From Sphingobium sp. YR768 (GTDB taxonomy: Bacteria > Pseudomonadota > Alphaproteobacteria > Sphingomonadales > Sphingomonadaceae), in NCBI RefSeq assembly GCF_900111125.1, contig NZ_FOGE01000030.1:1-50198 (forward strand): DNA of 50,198 bases, in the 5' to 3' direction. This document shows positions 1 to 7,352 of this stretch, piece by piece. The notes under the pieces were generated by a model. The model was not told the DNA's origin. It saw only the letters and a program-made list of their open reading frames with translations, and did not search any database. How positions within the stretch are numbered: the stretch's first letter is position 1; every line of letters begins with the position of its first letter. The translations under genes and the position numbers were made by a program.

Positions 1-173
1 ACCTCGGTCGCCACGCCCTTTTCCTTCAGGCGAATGGCTTCCTCGACCGCGATCTCGTCAAACGGGTTCATGCTCATCTTGACGTTCGCAAGCTCCACGC
101 CCGTCCCGTCAGACTTCACCCGCGGCTTCACATTATAGTCAATCACCCGCTTCACGGGCACAAGGATCTTCAT
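1..173 (-). CDS. etfB: Electron transfer flavoprotein beta subunit (N-terminal part)
   Basis: Only the first 57 codons lie in the window; the rest runs off the left edge. The peptide opens MKILVPVKRVIDYNVKPRVK and contains KMSMNPFDEIAVEEAIRLKEKG, the hallmark start of EtfB. With EtfA this protein takes electrons from acyl-CoA dehydrogenases in the cytoplasm and passes them to ETF-ubiquinone oxidoreductase. The ATG is preceded on its strand by AAAGGAGGAT at good spacing. Two inverted repeats of the TGGTCnnACCA type (191-205 and 235-245) lie between this gene and the divergent GntR regulator, so etfB probably belongs to the same regulon as the acyl-CoA dehydrogenase at 2357-3496. Whether it is the housekeeping copy cannot be told from the window. 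Confidence 0.93.
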   Translation of the reverse strand, partial: MKILVPVKRVIDYNVKPRVKSDGTGVELANVKMSMNPFDEIAVEEAIRLKEKGVATE

Positions 174-190
174 ATCTAACATCCTCCTTT

Positions 191-205
191 AATGGTCCGA
201 CCATT
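191..205. promoter_or_regulatory. FadR/GntR-type operator, copy 1
   Basis: AATGGTCCGACCATT is a perfect inverted repeat around a central C, 18 bp upstream of the etfB start codon and between etfB and the divergent GntR gene. TGGTnnnACCA matches the operator type known for the FadR subfamily. Assignment to the neighbouring regulator is inferred from position and recurrence. Confidence 0.75.
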
Positions 206-234
206 ATAATATTCAGGATTGTTGTCAACTCCGC

Positions 235-245
235 TGGTCTAACCA
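235..245. promoter_or_regulatory. FadR/GntR-type operator, copy 2
   Basis: TGGTCTAACCA, perfect TGGT/ACCA arms with a 3-nt spacer, 42 bp centre to centre from copy 1 (about four helical turns) and 59 bp before the GntR start codon. It fits autoregulation of the regulator, possibly with looping to copy 1. Confidence 0.7.
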
Positions 246-304
246 TTGCTCGATCCGCTGGAGGGCGTTAGCGTCTGCTTTCCCGTTCAACAGGCCGGCA
301 CGTC

Positions 305-1060
305 ATGAAATCTCCGTCACCCACACCCAATTTTGCGCCAATCAAGACGCAGCGCGCCTTCGAGGTCATTTGCGAGCAAATTCGTGCGCAACTGGCTTCG
401 GGTACGCTCAAGACCGGCGACAAGCTGCCAGCAGAGCGCGAACTGGCAGCGGAGTTCCAGGTCAGTCGCAGCGCTCTGCGTGAGGCGCTGCGCAGCCTGG
501 AAGTGGCGGGGATCATCCGTAATGTGAAAGGCGTGAAGGGCGGCGCTTTCATACAGTCGGCCGAACCTGACCGGATCGTGCAGGCAATGCAGGATTATGT
601 GCATCTGGGCAATATCTCGCTGGACGAACTGACCGAGGCGCGACTGGCGACGCAGGATATCATCGTCCGCCTCGCCTGCGCGCGCGCGAGTGAAGCGGAT
701 CTGGCCGAATTGGAGGCGATTGCAGAACGAACGCGGCAGGAAACGAGCGTGGAAGCGCGTTATGAATGCGCGGCGGCCTATTATCGCGTCCTGGCACGCG
801 CGACCAGGAATCGCATGTTCGGTATCTTCGTGGACTCGCTGTCAGCCATCCTGCACGAGTTTGTACAGGGGCCGGATTATGAGACGTTGCAGGAGACATT
901 GATCGACTCCCGTTTCAAGCTGGTCCGCCATTTGCGCGCGCGCGATGCGGATGCTGCGGCGGCGGAAATGCGCAAGCATCTGGAGCGGGTGCATCGCCAT
1001 GTTCGCAAAAACCTGAAGGCGCAAGGCGCGTCAACGAAGACCAGGAAGATCCCCACATAG
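305..1060 (+). CDS. FadR-subfamily GntR transcriptional regulator
   Basis: 251 residues. A winged HTH occupies roughly residues 14-80 (AFEVICEQIRAQLASG, LPAERELAAEFQVSRSALRE, wing at VKGVKGGAFI) and an all-helical FCD effector domain roughly residues 95-235. FCD-GntR proteins usually repress catabolic operons and release DNA on binding an acid or acyl-CoA. The gene is divergent from etfB, and the 131-bp gap holds two TGGTCnnACCA sites. Further copies stand before the CoA-transferase, the acyl-CoA dehydrogenase, the Rieske operon/TonB receptor and the P450 gene, which makes this the most likely master regulator of the cluster. The effector is unknown; a CoA thioester or carboxylic acid intermediate would fit the family. 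Confidence 0.9.
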   Translation: MKSPSPTPNFAPIKTQRAFEVICEQIRAQLASGTLKTGDKLPAERELAAEFQVSRSALREALRSLEVAGIIRNVKGVKGGAFIQSAEPDRIVQAMQDYVHLGNISLDELTEARLATQDIIVRLACARASEADLAELEAIAERTRQETSVEARYECAAAYYRVLARATRNRMFGIFVDSLSAILHEFVQGPDYETLQETLIDSRFKLVRHLRARDADAAAAEMRKHLERVHRHVRKNLKAQGASTKTRKIPT

Positions 1061-1087
1061 ATTGACCACCCGCCCTTGTCATGCAAT

Positions 1088-1098
1088 AGGTAGGACCA
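1088..1098. promoter_or_regulatory. FadR/GntR-type operator, copy 3
   Basis: AGGTAGGACCA, i.e. TGGTCCTACCT on the other strand, one mismatch from the TGGTCnnACCA consensus. It lies 31 bp upstream of the CoA-transferase ATG, where repressor binding would block transcription. CATTCAA follows it, as after several other copies. Confidence 0.6.
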
Positions 1099-1129
1099 TT
1101 CAATAATTTGGTTCTGTCGGGGATGAGGC

Positions 1130-2320
1130 ATGGTTGGAGAACAGGTGATGGCGAAGGGCGATGCCCTGGCCGGCGTGCGGGTGCTGGATTTTACCAGCGT
1201 AATGGCAGGACCGTTTGCCACACGGATGCTGGCCGACCTGGGCGCCGACGTCGTGAAGGTGGAATCGCTGGACGGGGATCAGGTACGCGCTCGTCCGCCG
1301 GTGCGAAACGGACATAGCGCCTATTTCGGCCATCTGAATGCAGGCAAGCGGTCGATCGCCTGCAACCTCAAATCGCCGGAAATTCGCGCTCTGATCCTGG
1401 AACTTGTGAAGCGGTTCGATGTGGTGGTCGAAAATTTCCGGCCCGGCGTGATGCAGCGGTTCGGGCTGGACTATGCGACGCTGGCCGCCATCAATCCGCG
1501 CCTGATCTACTGCTCCATCTCCGGCTATGGGCAGGAGGGGCCAAAGGCGCATCATCCCGCTTATGCGCCAGTGATCCATGCGGCCAGTGGCTTCGACATG
1601 GTCAACCTCCATTATCAGGATGGCGCCGATCGCCCGGCAACCGGCGGCATCTTCGTTGCCGACGTGTTGGGCGGCACCCATGCCTTTGGCGCGATCCAGG
1701 CGGCGCTCTATCAGCGCGAGAAGACCGGCATGGGTCAGCATATCGACCTGTCGATGCTGGAAGCGATGATCGGCATGCTGGTGTTCGAGGCGCAGGAGGC
1801 GCAATTCCCCGGCGGGGCGCGACGGCCACTCTACTCGCCGCTTCGCACCAGGGATGGCTTCATCATGGTGGCGCCGACCAGTCCGCGCAATTTCGAACAG
1901 TTGAGCGATGCGGTGGGCCATCCCGAATGGCGCGATGATCCGCGTTTTTGCACCAATGCCGATCGCAACGCTAATTGGGCGACATTGCTGAGCCTGACCG
2001 AGCAGTGGACCGTCGAACGAACATCGGCCGAGGCAGAGGCGGTCCTGTCGCAGCATGGCGTGCCATGCGCATGCTACCGCGATATGGCGGCGGTGCTGGA
2101 TGATCCGCAACTCGCCGCGCGGGAGGCATGGACCACGATCAATGATGGGGCAGGCCCCTTCGCGGTGCCCAATCCGCCGTTTCGCATGAGTGGGTCGCGG
2201 GCGCAGCCGCGCGATTTGGTGGCGGATCTTGGTCAACATGGCGGGTCATTGCTGACGGAAGAACTGGGATTGTCTGATGAAGCGGTCGCGGATTTGCGGA
2301 CGGCAGGGCAATTGATCTGA
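1130..2320 (+). CDS. CaiB/BaiF family (type III) CoA-transferase
   Basis: 396 residues, normal length for the family. The start LAGVRVLDFTSVMAGPFATRMLADLGADVVKVE and the stretch GMGQHIDLSMLEA, carrying the conserved catalytic Asp, are diagnostic. These enzymes move CoA from a donor thioester (often succinyl-CoA) to a carboxylic acid. No acyl-CoA ligase is seen in the cluster, so this gene probably activates the acid made by the aldehyde dehydrogenases, feeding the acyl-CoA dehydrogenase encoded convergently. ATG 1130 has only a loose ribosome site; ATG 1148 has GGAG at 8 nt and is an equally good start (390 residues). An operator copy sits just upstream. Confidence 0.9.
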   Translation: MVGEQVMAKGDALAGVRVLDFTSVMAGPFATRMLADLGADVVKVESLDGDQVRARPPVRNGHSAYFGHLNAGKRSIACNLKSPEIRALILELVKRFDVVVENFRPGVMQRFGLDYATLAAINPRLIYCSISGYGQEGPKAHHPAYAPVIHAASGFDMVNLHYQDGADRPATGGIFVADVLGGTHAFGAIQAALYQREKTGMGQHIDLSMLEAMIGMLVFEAQEAQFPGGARRPLYSPLRTRDGFIMVAPTSPRNFEQLSDAVGHPEWRDDPRFCTNADRNANWATLLSLTEQWTVERTSAEAEAVLSQHGVPCACYRDMAAVLDDPQLAAREAWTTINDGAGPFAVPNPPFRMSGSRAQPRDLVADLGQHGGSLLTEELGLSDEAVADLRTAGQLI

Positions 2321-2325
2321 CAAGA

Positions 2326-2352
2326 GGGGGGAGGGTCTGCCCTCCCCCCTTC
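2326..2352. terminator. Hairpin terminator between convergent genes
   Basis: A perfect 10-bp stem, GGGGGGAGGG / CCCTCCCCCC with loop TCTG, ends in TTTCC on the plus strand. It lies in the 36-bp gap between the converging CoA-transferase and acyl-CoA dehydrogenase genes and could serve both directions, though the leftward U-tract is poor. Confidence 0.75.
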
Positions 2353-2356
2353 CACT

Positions 2357-3496
2357 TTAACGCAGCAATTCGCGAGCGATGGTGTTGCGCTGGATTTCCG
2401 AGGAGCCTTCGTAAATCCGGGTGATGCGGATGTCGCGATACAGGCGCTCGACCGCGAAGCCGCGGCAATAGCCATTGCCGCCGAAAATCTGGACGGCGGT
2501 GTCGACGGTACGGCTGCCCGCTTCGGTCGCGAACAGCTTGGCCATGGCGGCGCGTTCACGGCTCTTGTCGCCCTGATCATAGCGCCATGCGGCGTCGAGC
2601 AGCATCAGGCGGGCGGCGCGCATATCGGTCGCCATGTTGGCCAGATAATGGCGGATCGCCTGAAATTCGGAGATGACGCCGCCAAAAGCCGGGCGCACCT
2701 TCGATTCCTCGATCGCCAGTTCCAGCGCATATTCGCCCATGCCGACCGCAGTGGCACCGACATTGATGCGGCCTTCATTGAGGCCTTCCAGCGCATAGCG
2801 GAATCCCTGCCCCTCTTCGCCCAGCAGCGCGTCGGCCGGCACCTGACATTCGTCGAAGCTGAGTTCGAACACGCCGGGGGATGCGGTGCCCATCAGTTCG
2901 ATCGTGCCGGTGACCGAGAAGCCGGGCGTGTCGGCGGGCATCAGGAAGGCGGAGATGCCGTTGCGGGCGCCCGCTGCCTTGTCCGTATAGGCGTAGACGA
3001 TGACATATTTGGCCTTCTTTCCGTTGGAAATGAAGGTCTTGCTGCCATTGATTCGCCAGCCGTCGGCATTGCGGACCGCAGTGGTGCGCATCGAACCCGG
3101 ATCGGAGCCGCTATTGGGTTCGGTCAACGCGAAGGCGATCGGGATTTCGCCGGTGGCCATGCCGGGCAGCAGGGCAGCGCGCTGTTCCTCGCTGGCATGA
3201 TAGATGATGTTCTTTGCCCCCGGGCCCATCAGCGGGCGCAGTTCGGTCCAGAACTGGGGCGGAAGGCGGGCAAGTTCGATCTGTACGGCCGCCTGCGCCA
3301 GGGCGCCAAGGCCAAGGCCGCCATAGGCTTCGGGCAGGGCCATGCCGAAATAGCCATTGTCGACCAGCGTCTGACGCACGATCGGCGGGATGACCCCCGT
3401 CTCCTGAAAGGCGACCTCATAAGGCAGCAGGTCGCGGACGATGGTGCGCGTAACGTCGCAGAATTCCTTGATATCGTCGGGCAGTTCGAAATCCAC
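2357..3496 (-). CDS. Acyl-CoA dehydrogenase
   Basis: 379 residues from a GTG start. The GTG is chosen because AAGGAGGGG lies 6 nt upstream on its strand and the product opens VDFELPDDIKEF as homologues do; the frame is open further upstream but carries no family features. Core family motifs are present: FALTEPNSGSDPGSM (flavin/substrate site), WRINGSKTFISNG, and near the C-terminus QIFGGNGYCRGFAVERLYRDIRITRIYEGSSEIQ. It oxidises an acyl-CoA to the enoyl-CoA with electrons to ETF, whose beta subunit starts the window. Two operator copies lie 67-97 bp upstream. The substrate is unknown; the upstream enzymes suggest a branched or alicyclic acid rather than a plain fatty acid. Confidence 0.92.
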   Translation of the reverse strand: MDFELPDDIKEFCDVTRTIVRDLLPYEVAFQETGVIPPIVRQTLVDNGYFGMALPEAYGGLGLGALAQAAVQIELARLPPQFWTELRPLMGPGAKNIIYHASEEQRAALLPGMATGEIPIAFALTEPNSGSDPGSMRTTAVRNADGWRINGSKTFISNGKKAKYVIVYAYTDKAAGARNGISAFLMPADTPGFSVTGTIELMGTASPGVFELSFDECQVPADALLGEEGQGFRYALEGLNEGRINVGATAVGMGEYALELAIEESKVRPAFGGVISEFQAIRHYLANMATDMRAARLMLLDAAWRYDQGDKSRERAAMAKLFATEAGSRTVDTAVQIFGGNGYCRGFAVERLYRDIRITRIYEGSSEIQRNTIARELLR

Positions 3497-3562
3497 GGGG
3501 CTTCCCCTCCTTGATGAATGAGGCAACGAGTTGGACACATAAATCGGTTTCTTGTTCCATAA

Positions 3563-3573
3563 TGGTCCTACCA
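3563..3573. promoter_or_regulatory. FadR/GntR-type operator, copy 4
   Basis: TGGTCCTACCA inside AATGGTCCTACCATT, between the divergent acyl-CoA dehydrogenase and LysR-type genes, 20 bp centre to centre from copy 5 (two helical turns, same DNA face). Confidence 0.72.
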
Positions 3574-3582
3574 TTTGTTAAA

Positions 3583-3593
3583 TGGTCAGTCCA
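3583..3593. promoter_or_regulatory. FadR/GntR-type operator, copy 5
   Basis: TGGTCAGTCCA, one mismatch in the right arm, followed by TTCAAA as at 12938 and 19260. It pairs with copy 4 and may control both the acyl-CoA dehydrogenase and the LysR-type gene. Confidence 0.6.
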
Positions 3594-3649
3594 TTCAAAT
3601 TTTCAAAGCCGCTGGCGTTCCCGCCAGTACGCATTAGGATGTTGACGCC

Positions 3650-4882
3650 ATGTCCACCGACCCGTTCGACCTCAATCTGCGGCACCTGCGCGCTCTGCTC
3701 GCGATCCGGGAGCATGGCGGGATCACGGCCGCCGCCGATGCGGTCAGCCTGTCGCAGCCGGCGCTGACGCAAGGGCTGGCCAAGCTGGAACGGCAGTTCG
3801 GCTACACATTGTTCGAGCGACGGTCGGGCGGCATGATCGCGACGCCGATGGGAGAGATTGTGATCGACCGCGCGCAGGCTGCGCTGGAACATCTGTCAGT
3901 GGGGGCCAAGGGTCTGTCGGCGGTGTTCCTGCACCCCGAAAGATTGATGACGATGACCCAGTTGCGCGCCTTTCTGGCGCTGGCGGAGGCGGGGAGTTTC
4001 GCCTCTGCCGCACAGGGCACCGGCCTGTCGCAGACGGCGGTGCATCGCGCAGTCGGCGATCTGGAGCAGATGATCGGCGGCAAGCTGGTCGAGCGGCGCG
4101 GGCGGGTGGTGTGGCTCAACCCGGCGGGCAAGCGGCTGGCGCGCGGCACGCGGCTGGCGGTGGCGGAGATATCGGCGGCGATCGCCGATCTGGGGCTGGA
4201 TAGCGGCAGCGGCAGCGAACTGATCGCCTTCGGTGCGCTCCCGCTGTCGCGCCCCTATCTGGTGCCCGCCGCCATGGGGCGGCTGACGCGGGAGGAACCG
4301 CGCGCGGCCTTCAAGGTGCTGGAGGGCAGTTGGCGCGAACTGGTCGAGCCGCTGCGCGATGGGGTGATCGACATGATCGTGGGCGCCCTGCGGCCCTATG
4401 AGATTGCCGACCTTTACCAGATGCCGCTGGTGGAGGATCGTCTGGTGATCGCGGCGGGCAGCGGGCATCCGCTGGCGCAGGTGGCCGCGCCGACCATGGC
4501 GCAACTGGCGGCCTATCCGTGGATCGTTGCGCCGGCCAATTCGCCACTGCGCGAACAATGGCAGCAATTGTTCGCTGACCAGCCGCAGCCGCCGACGCCG
4601 ATCGAGTGCGGGTCGGTGATGATCATCGGCCGGCTGCTGACCGAGGGGCATTTCCTGACCCTGCTGTCGCCCGATCAGGTGGCGTTGCAGATCCGCAGCG
4701 GATTGCTGACCCAGATCGGTCCGCCGCTGGAAACCAGCCGGCGTCTGGTGGGCATCACGACGCGCCGTAGCTGGCGCCCGACCGCGATTCAGCGGCGCTT
4801 TCTGGATCTGGTGAAGGATGCCGCGACGCGGCGAGTTGAGGAAGCGGCGGTCGTGGGGTTGCGCGGAGAGGGGTGGGTCTAG
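3650..4882 (+). CDS. LysR-type regulator with two tandem HTH domains
   Basis: 410 residues, about 100 more than a usual LysR protein. The excess is a second DNA-binding domain: residues about 6-70 (LNLRHLRALLAIREHGGITA, LSQPALTQGLAKLERQFGYT) form one LysR HTH, and residues about 103-165 (MTQLRAFLALAEAGSFASAA, LSQTAVHRAVGDLEQMIGGK) form another. A LysR substrate-binding domain follows from about residue 185 to 390 (ELIAFGALPLSRPYLVPAAM). There is no stop or frameshift between the parts, so the duplication is intact. The gene is divergent from the acyl-CoA dehydrogenase and shares an intergenic region with operator copies 4 and 5. A role as a second, substrate-specific regulator of the cluster is inferred. 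Confidence 0.9.
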   Translation: MSTDPFDLNLRHLRALLAIREHGGITAAADAVSLSQPALTQGLAKLERQFGYTLFERRSGGMIATPMGEIVIDRAQAALEHLSVGAKGLSAVFLHPERLMTMTQLRAFLALAEAGSFASAAQGTGLSQTAVHRAVGDLEQMIGGKLVERRGRVVWLNPAGKRLARGTRLAVAEISAAIADLGLDSGSGSELIAFGALPLSRPYLVPAAMGRLTREEPRAAFKVLEGSWRELVEPLRDGVIDMIVGALRPYEIADLYQMPLVEDRLVIAAGSGHPLAQVAAPTMAQLAAYPWIVAPANSPLREQWQQLFADQPQPPTPIECGSVMIIGRLLTEGHFLTLLSPDQVALQIRSGLLTQIGPPLETSRRLVGITTRRSWRPTAIQRRFLDLVKDAATRRVEEAAVVGLRGEGWV

Positions 4883-4964
4883 GAAATGACAGACCCTATC
4901 CGTTCCCTGAATGCCGATAATTTTGACGCTATATTGCGTTAGAATGATTGTGGTAGGAAATGAT

Positions 4965-5315
4965 ATGAGCCTGCTGGACTATGTCGATCATGGGCTGTTC
5001 GCGCCGATCAAGATTGCGGCGGCATTTCGCACGACCAGTGAGGAAGTGGCGCGATCGGCCGGGCTGGGCCGCGATGCGGTGCAGCGCAAGGAGCGGCTGC
5101 GTTCCGACAAGACCCAACGCCGCTTGCGGGAAATGGTCGAGATCGTCACGAAGACCAGCCCTCGTTTCGGGTCCGCGCTGATTGCCTATGCCTGGTACAG
5201 GTCGGAGCCTCTGGCGGGATTTTCCGGGTGGACGGCGATGCAGCTTGTGCAGGAGGGCAGGGCGAGCGACGTGCTGGATTATATCGACGCGGTCGATGCG
5301 GGCGTTTACGCCTGA
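4965..5315 (+). CDS. Xre/MbcA/ParS-type antitoxin (DUF2384)
   Basis: 116 residues from ATG 4965, chosen over the upstream in-frame start because AGGAA lies 6 nt before it and MSLLDYVDHGLFAP reads as a natural N-terminus. The protein has an Xre-like helical N-terminal part (IKIAAAFRTTSEEVARSAGL) and a C-terminal antitoxin toxin-binding part, where FSGWTAMQLVQEGRASDVLDY is typical (a GWT..Q.V..G pattern). The RES toxin starts 8 nt after its stop, the standard antitoxin-first order. ACGCTATATTGCGT at 4926-4939, with ACGC/GCGT arms, just upstream is a candidate autoregulatory site (weak inference). Confidence 0.88.
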   Translation: MSLLDYVDHGLFAPIKIAAAFRTTSEEVARSAGLGRDAVQRKERLRSDKTQRRLREMVEIVTKTSPRFGSALIAYAWYRSEPLAGFSGWTAMQLVQEGRASDVLDYIDAVDAGVYA

Positions 5316-5323
5316 CTACATCC

Positions 5324-5824
5324 ATGCGCTATCGCGGGAAACTCTATCGGGCGTTGAACCCGATCTACGCGCGTGAACCCTGTTCGGGGCAAGGCGCGCA
5401 ACTGCATGGCGGCCGTTTCAACCCGAAACGCATGGCTGCGCTTTACTGCGCGACATCCCTCCACACCGCCCTTGGCGAGGCCAATCAGGTGGGTGATCTG
5501 CAACCCACGACGATTCTCTGCTATGATGCGGATATCGAAACCGTCTTCGACGGGCGCGATCCTGACGGACTGAAGCGGTTCGGCATGACCCCGGCCGCTT
5601 TGGCCGATCCGACGTGGCGCGATCAGATGAAGGCGGCCGGAAAGGCCCACACCCAGATTTTTGCCGAAGCCCTGATGGCCGATGGCTTTGACGGACTGCT
5701 CGTTCGCAGCTTCGCGCGTGGGGCCACCGACGATGATATCAACCTCATAGTCTGGACGTGGAGCGATAGCGCGCAGTCCAGACTCACGCTGATCGATAAT
5801 GAGGGACGGCTGGCTACAATCTGA
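5324..5824 (+). CDS. RES-domain toxin
   Basis: 166 residues from ATG 5324; the open frame extends upstream, but the RES fold begins at MRYRGKLYRALNP. The family's namesake residues can be placed: Arg in HGGRFNPKRMAALYC, Glu in TALGEANQ and Ser in LLVRSFARG. RES toxins degrade NAD+ in the cytoplasm and are neutralised by their Xre/DUF2384 partner. All key residues are kept and the frame is intact, so the pair looks functional. It sits between the LysR-type gene and the end of the leftward catabolic operon and has no evident link to either; it may stabilise the cluster or have arrived with it. Confidence 0.9.
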   Translation: MRYRGKLYRALNPIYAREPCSGQGAQLHGGRFNPKRMAALYCATSLHTALGEANQVGDLQPTTILCYDADIETVFDGRDPDGLKRFGMTPAALADPTWRDQMKAAGKAHTQIFAEALMADGFDGLLVRSFARGATDDDINLIVWTWSDSAQSRLTLIDNEGRLATI

Positions 5825-5845
5825 TCGCGATATCAAGCCGCGCTC

Positions 5846-7333
5846 TCAATCCAGCTTGATCCACACCGCCTTGGTTTCCAGATAATCCTCGATATGGTGC
5901 GGGCCGGATTCCCGGCCGAAACCGCTCATGCCATAGCCGCCGAAGGGGACGCCGGGGTCGAGCATCTGGTAGCAATTGACCCAGACCGATCCGGCCCTGA
6001 TCCCCCGCGCGATGCGGTGCGCGGTGGCGAGGTCGCGGGTCCATACGCCGCTGCCGAGGCCAAAGGGGGTGGCGTTCGCGCGCTCCAGCACTTCCTCGAT
6101 CGTCTCGAACGAGAAGGCGGAGAGAACAGGGCCGAAAATCTCCTCCCGCGCGATCGTCATGTCGTCAGTCACATTGTCGTAGATGGTGGGAGCGAGGAAA
6201 TAACCGTCGTCATAGCCGGCGCCCGACAGGCGCGCGCCACCGGCCAGCGCACTCGCGCCCTCCGCCACTGCGCTGTCCATGAAGCCCAATATCTTGTCCA
6301 TCTGAAGCGCGGAGACGACGGGGCCGATCTGGGTTTCCGCGTTGAGCGGATCGCCGACCTTGATGGTCTTTGTGAAGGCGGCGAGGCGCTCCATGAACTC
6401 GGTGCGGATCGAGGATTGGACGAAGAGGCGGGTGCCGGCCGAACAGATCTGCCCCGAATTGGCGAAGACGGCCATGGCGGCGGCAGGCACCGCCTTGTCC
6501 AGGTCCGCATCGGCGAAGACGATGTTCGGGGACTTGCCGCCCAGTTCGACCGTGACTCGCTTCATGGAGGGGGCGGCGGCGTGCAGGATCTTTTCGCCCA
6601 CGCCGGTCGATCCGGTGAAGGCGATCTTGTCCACGCCGGGATGGCTGGAAAGCGCCGCGCCGGCGTCGCCCATGCCGGTCAGGATGTTGATGACACCTTC
6701 GGGCACGCCGGCCTCCAGACAGAGTTCGCCAAAGCGCAGGGCGGAGAGCGGCGTCTGTTCGGCCGGCTTCATGACGAGGGTGCATCCGCTGGCGAGAACC
6801 GGGCCGGCTTTCCACACGGACATGCCGATCGGGCCGTTCCACGGGTTGATCGCCGCGACGACGCCGATCGGTTCCTTCAACGTATGGGACAGGACATCGC
6901 CGGGCGCGCTGTTGTCCAGCGTTTCGCCGGCGATCAGCGTCGCCTGCCCCGCATAATAGCGCAGCAGGCTGCCCGCGCGCGCCTTGCCAAGGATGGTGCG
7001 GCTATAGGGCGCGCCCAGATCCAGCGTGTCGAGCATCGCCAGTTCTTCATAATGGGCTTCTACCAGATCGGCGAGGCGCAGCATGATGCGCTGGCGTTCT
7101 GCGCCCTTCATCCGGCTCCATGGACCGGTGAGCGCCGCGCGGGCGGCCTTGACCGCGCGATCGACATCCTCCGCGTCGCCCTGCGCTACCAGTGCCAGCA
7201 ATTCGCCGGTCGCGGGGTTGCGGGTTTCGAACCGTTTGCCCGACAAGGCGGGCACGCGCTGGCCGCCGATCAGCATATCCTGTTCGGTCCGGTCGAGCAG
7301 GGCAGGGCGAGGCGGGATGGTGGTGATGGTCAT
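5846..7333 (-). CDS. NAD(P)+-dependent aldehyde dehydrogenase
   Basis: 495 residues starting MTITTIPPRP, with GGAGAAACTT directly before the ATG. ALDH superfamily motifs are complete: NPWNGPIGMSVWKAGPVLASG, FTGSTGVGEKI, VTVELGGKSPNIVFADADLD with the catalytic-base Glu, and NSGQICSAGTRL with the nucleophilic Cys. The C-terminus is typical (GVPFGGYGMSGFGRESG). It is the last gene of the leftward operon running from the Rieske oxygenase; the GMC oxidoreductase ends 19 nt upstream. The pairing suggests that the GMC enzyme makes an aldehyde which this enzyme oxidises to the acid used by the CoA-transferase. Confidence 0.92.
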   Translation of the reverse strand: MTITTIPPRPALLDRTEQDMLIGGQRVPALSGKRFETRNPATGELLALVAQGDAEDVDRAVKAARAALTGPWSRMKGAERQRIMLRLADLVEAHYEELAMLDTLDLGAPYSRTILGKARAGSLLRYYAGQATLIAGETLDNSAPGDVLSHTLKEPIGVVAAINPWNGPIGMSVWKAGPVLASGCTLVMKPAEQTPLSALRFGELCLEAGVPEGVINILTGMGDAGAALSSHPGVDKIAFTGSTGVGEKILHAAAPSMKRVTVELGGKSPNIVFADADLDKAVPAAAMAVFANSGQICSAGTRLFVQSSIRTEFMERLAAFTKTIKVGDPLNAETQIGPVVSALQMDKILGFMDSAVAEGASALAGGARLSGAGYDDGYFLAPTIYDNVTDDMTIAREEIFGPVLSAFSFETIEEVLERANATPFGLGSGVWTRDLATAHRIARGIRAGSVWVNCYQMLDPGVPFGGYGMSGFGRESGPHHIEDYLETKAVWIKLD

Positions 7334-7352
7334 AAGTTTCTCCGGGCCGGGA

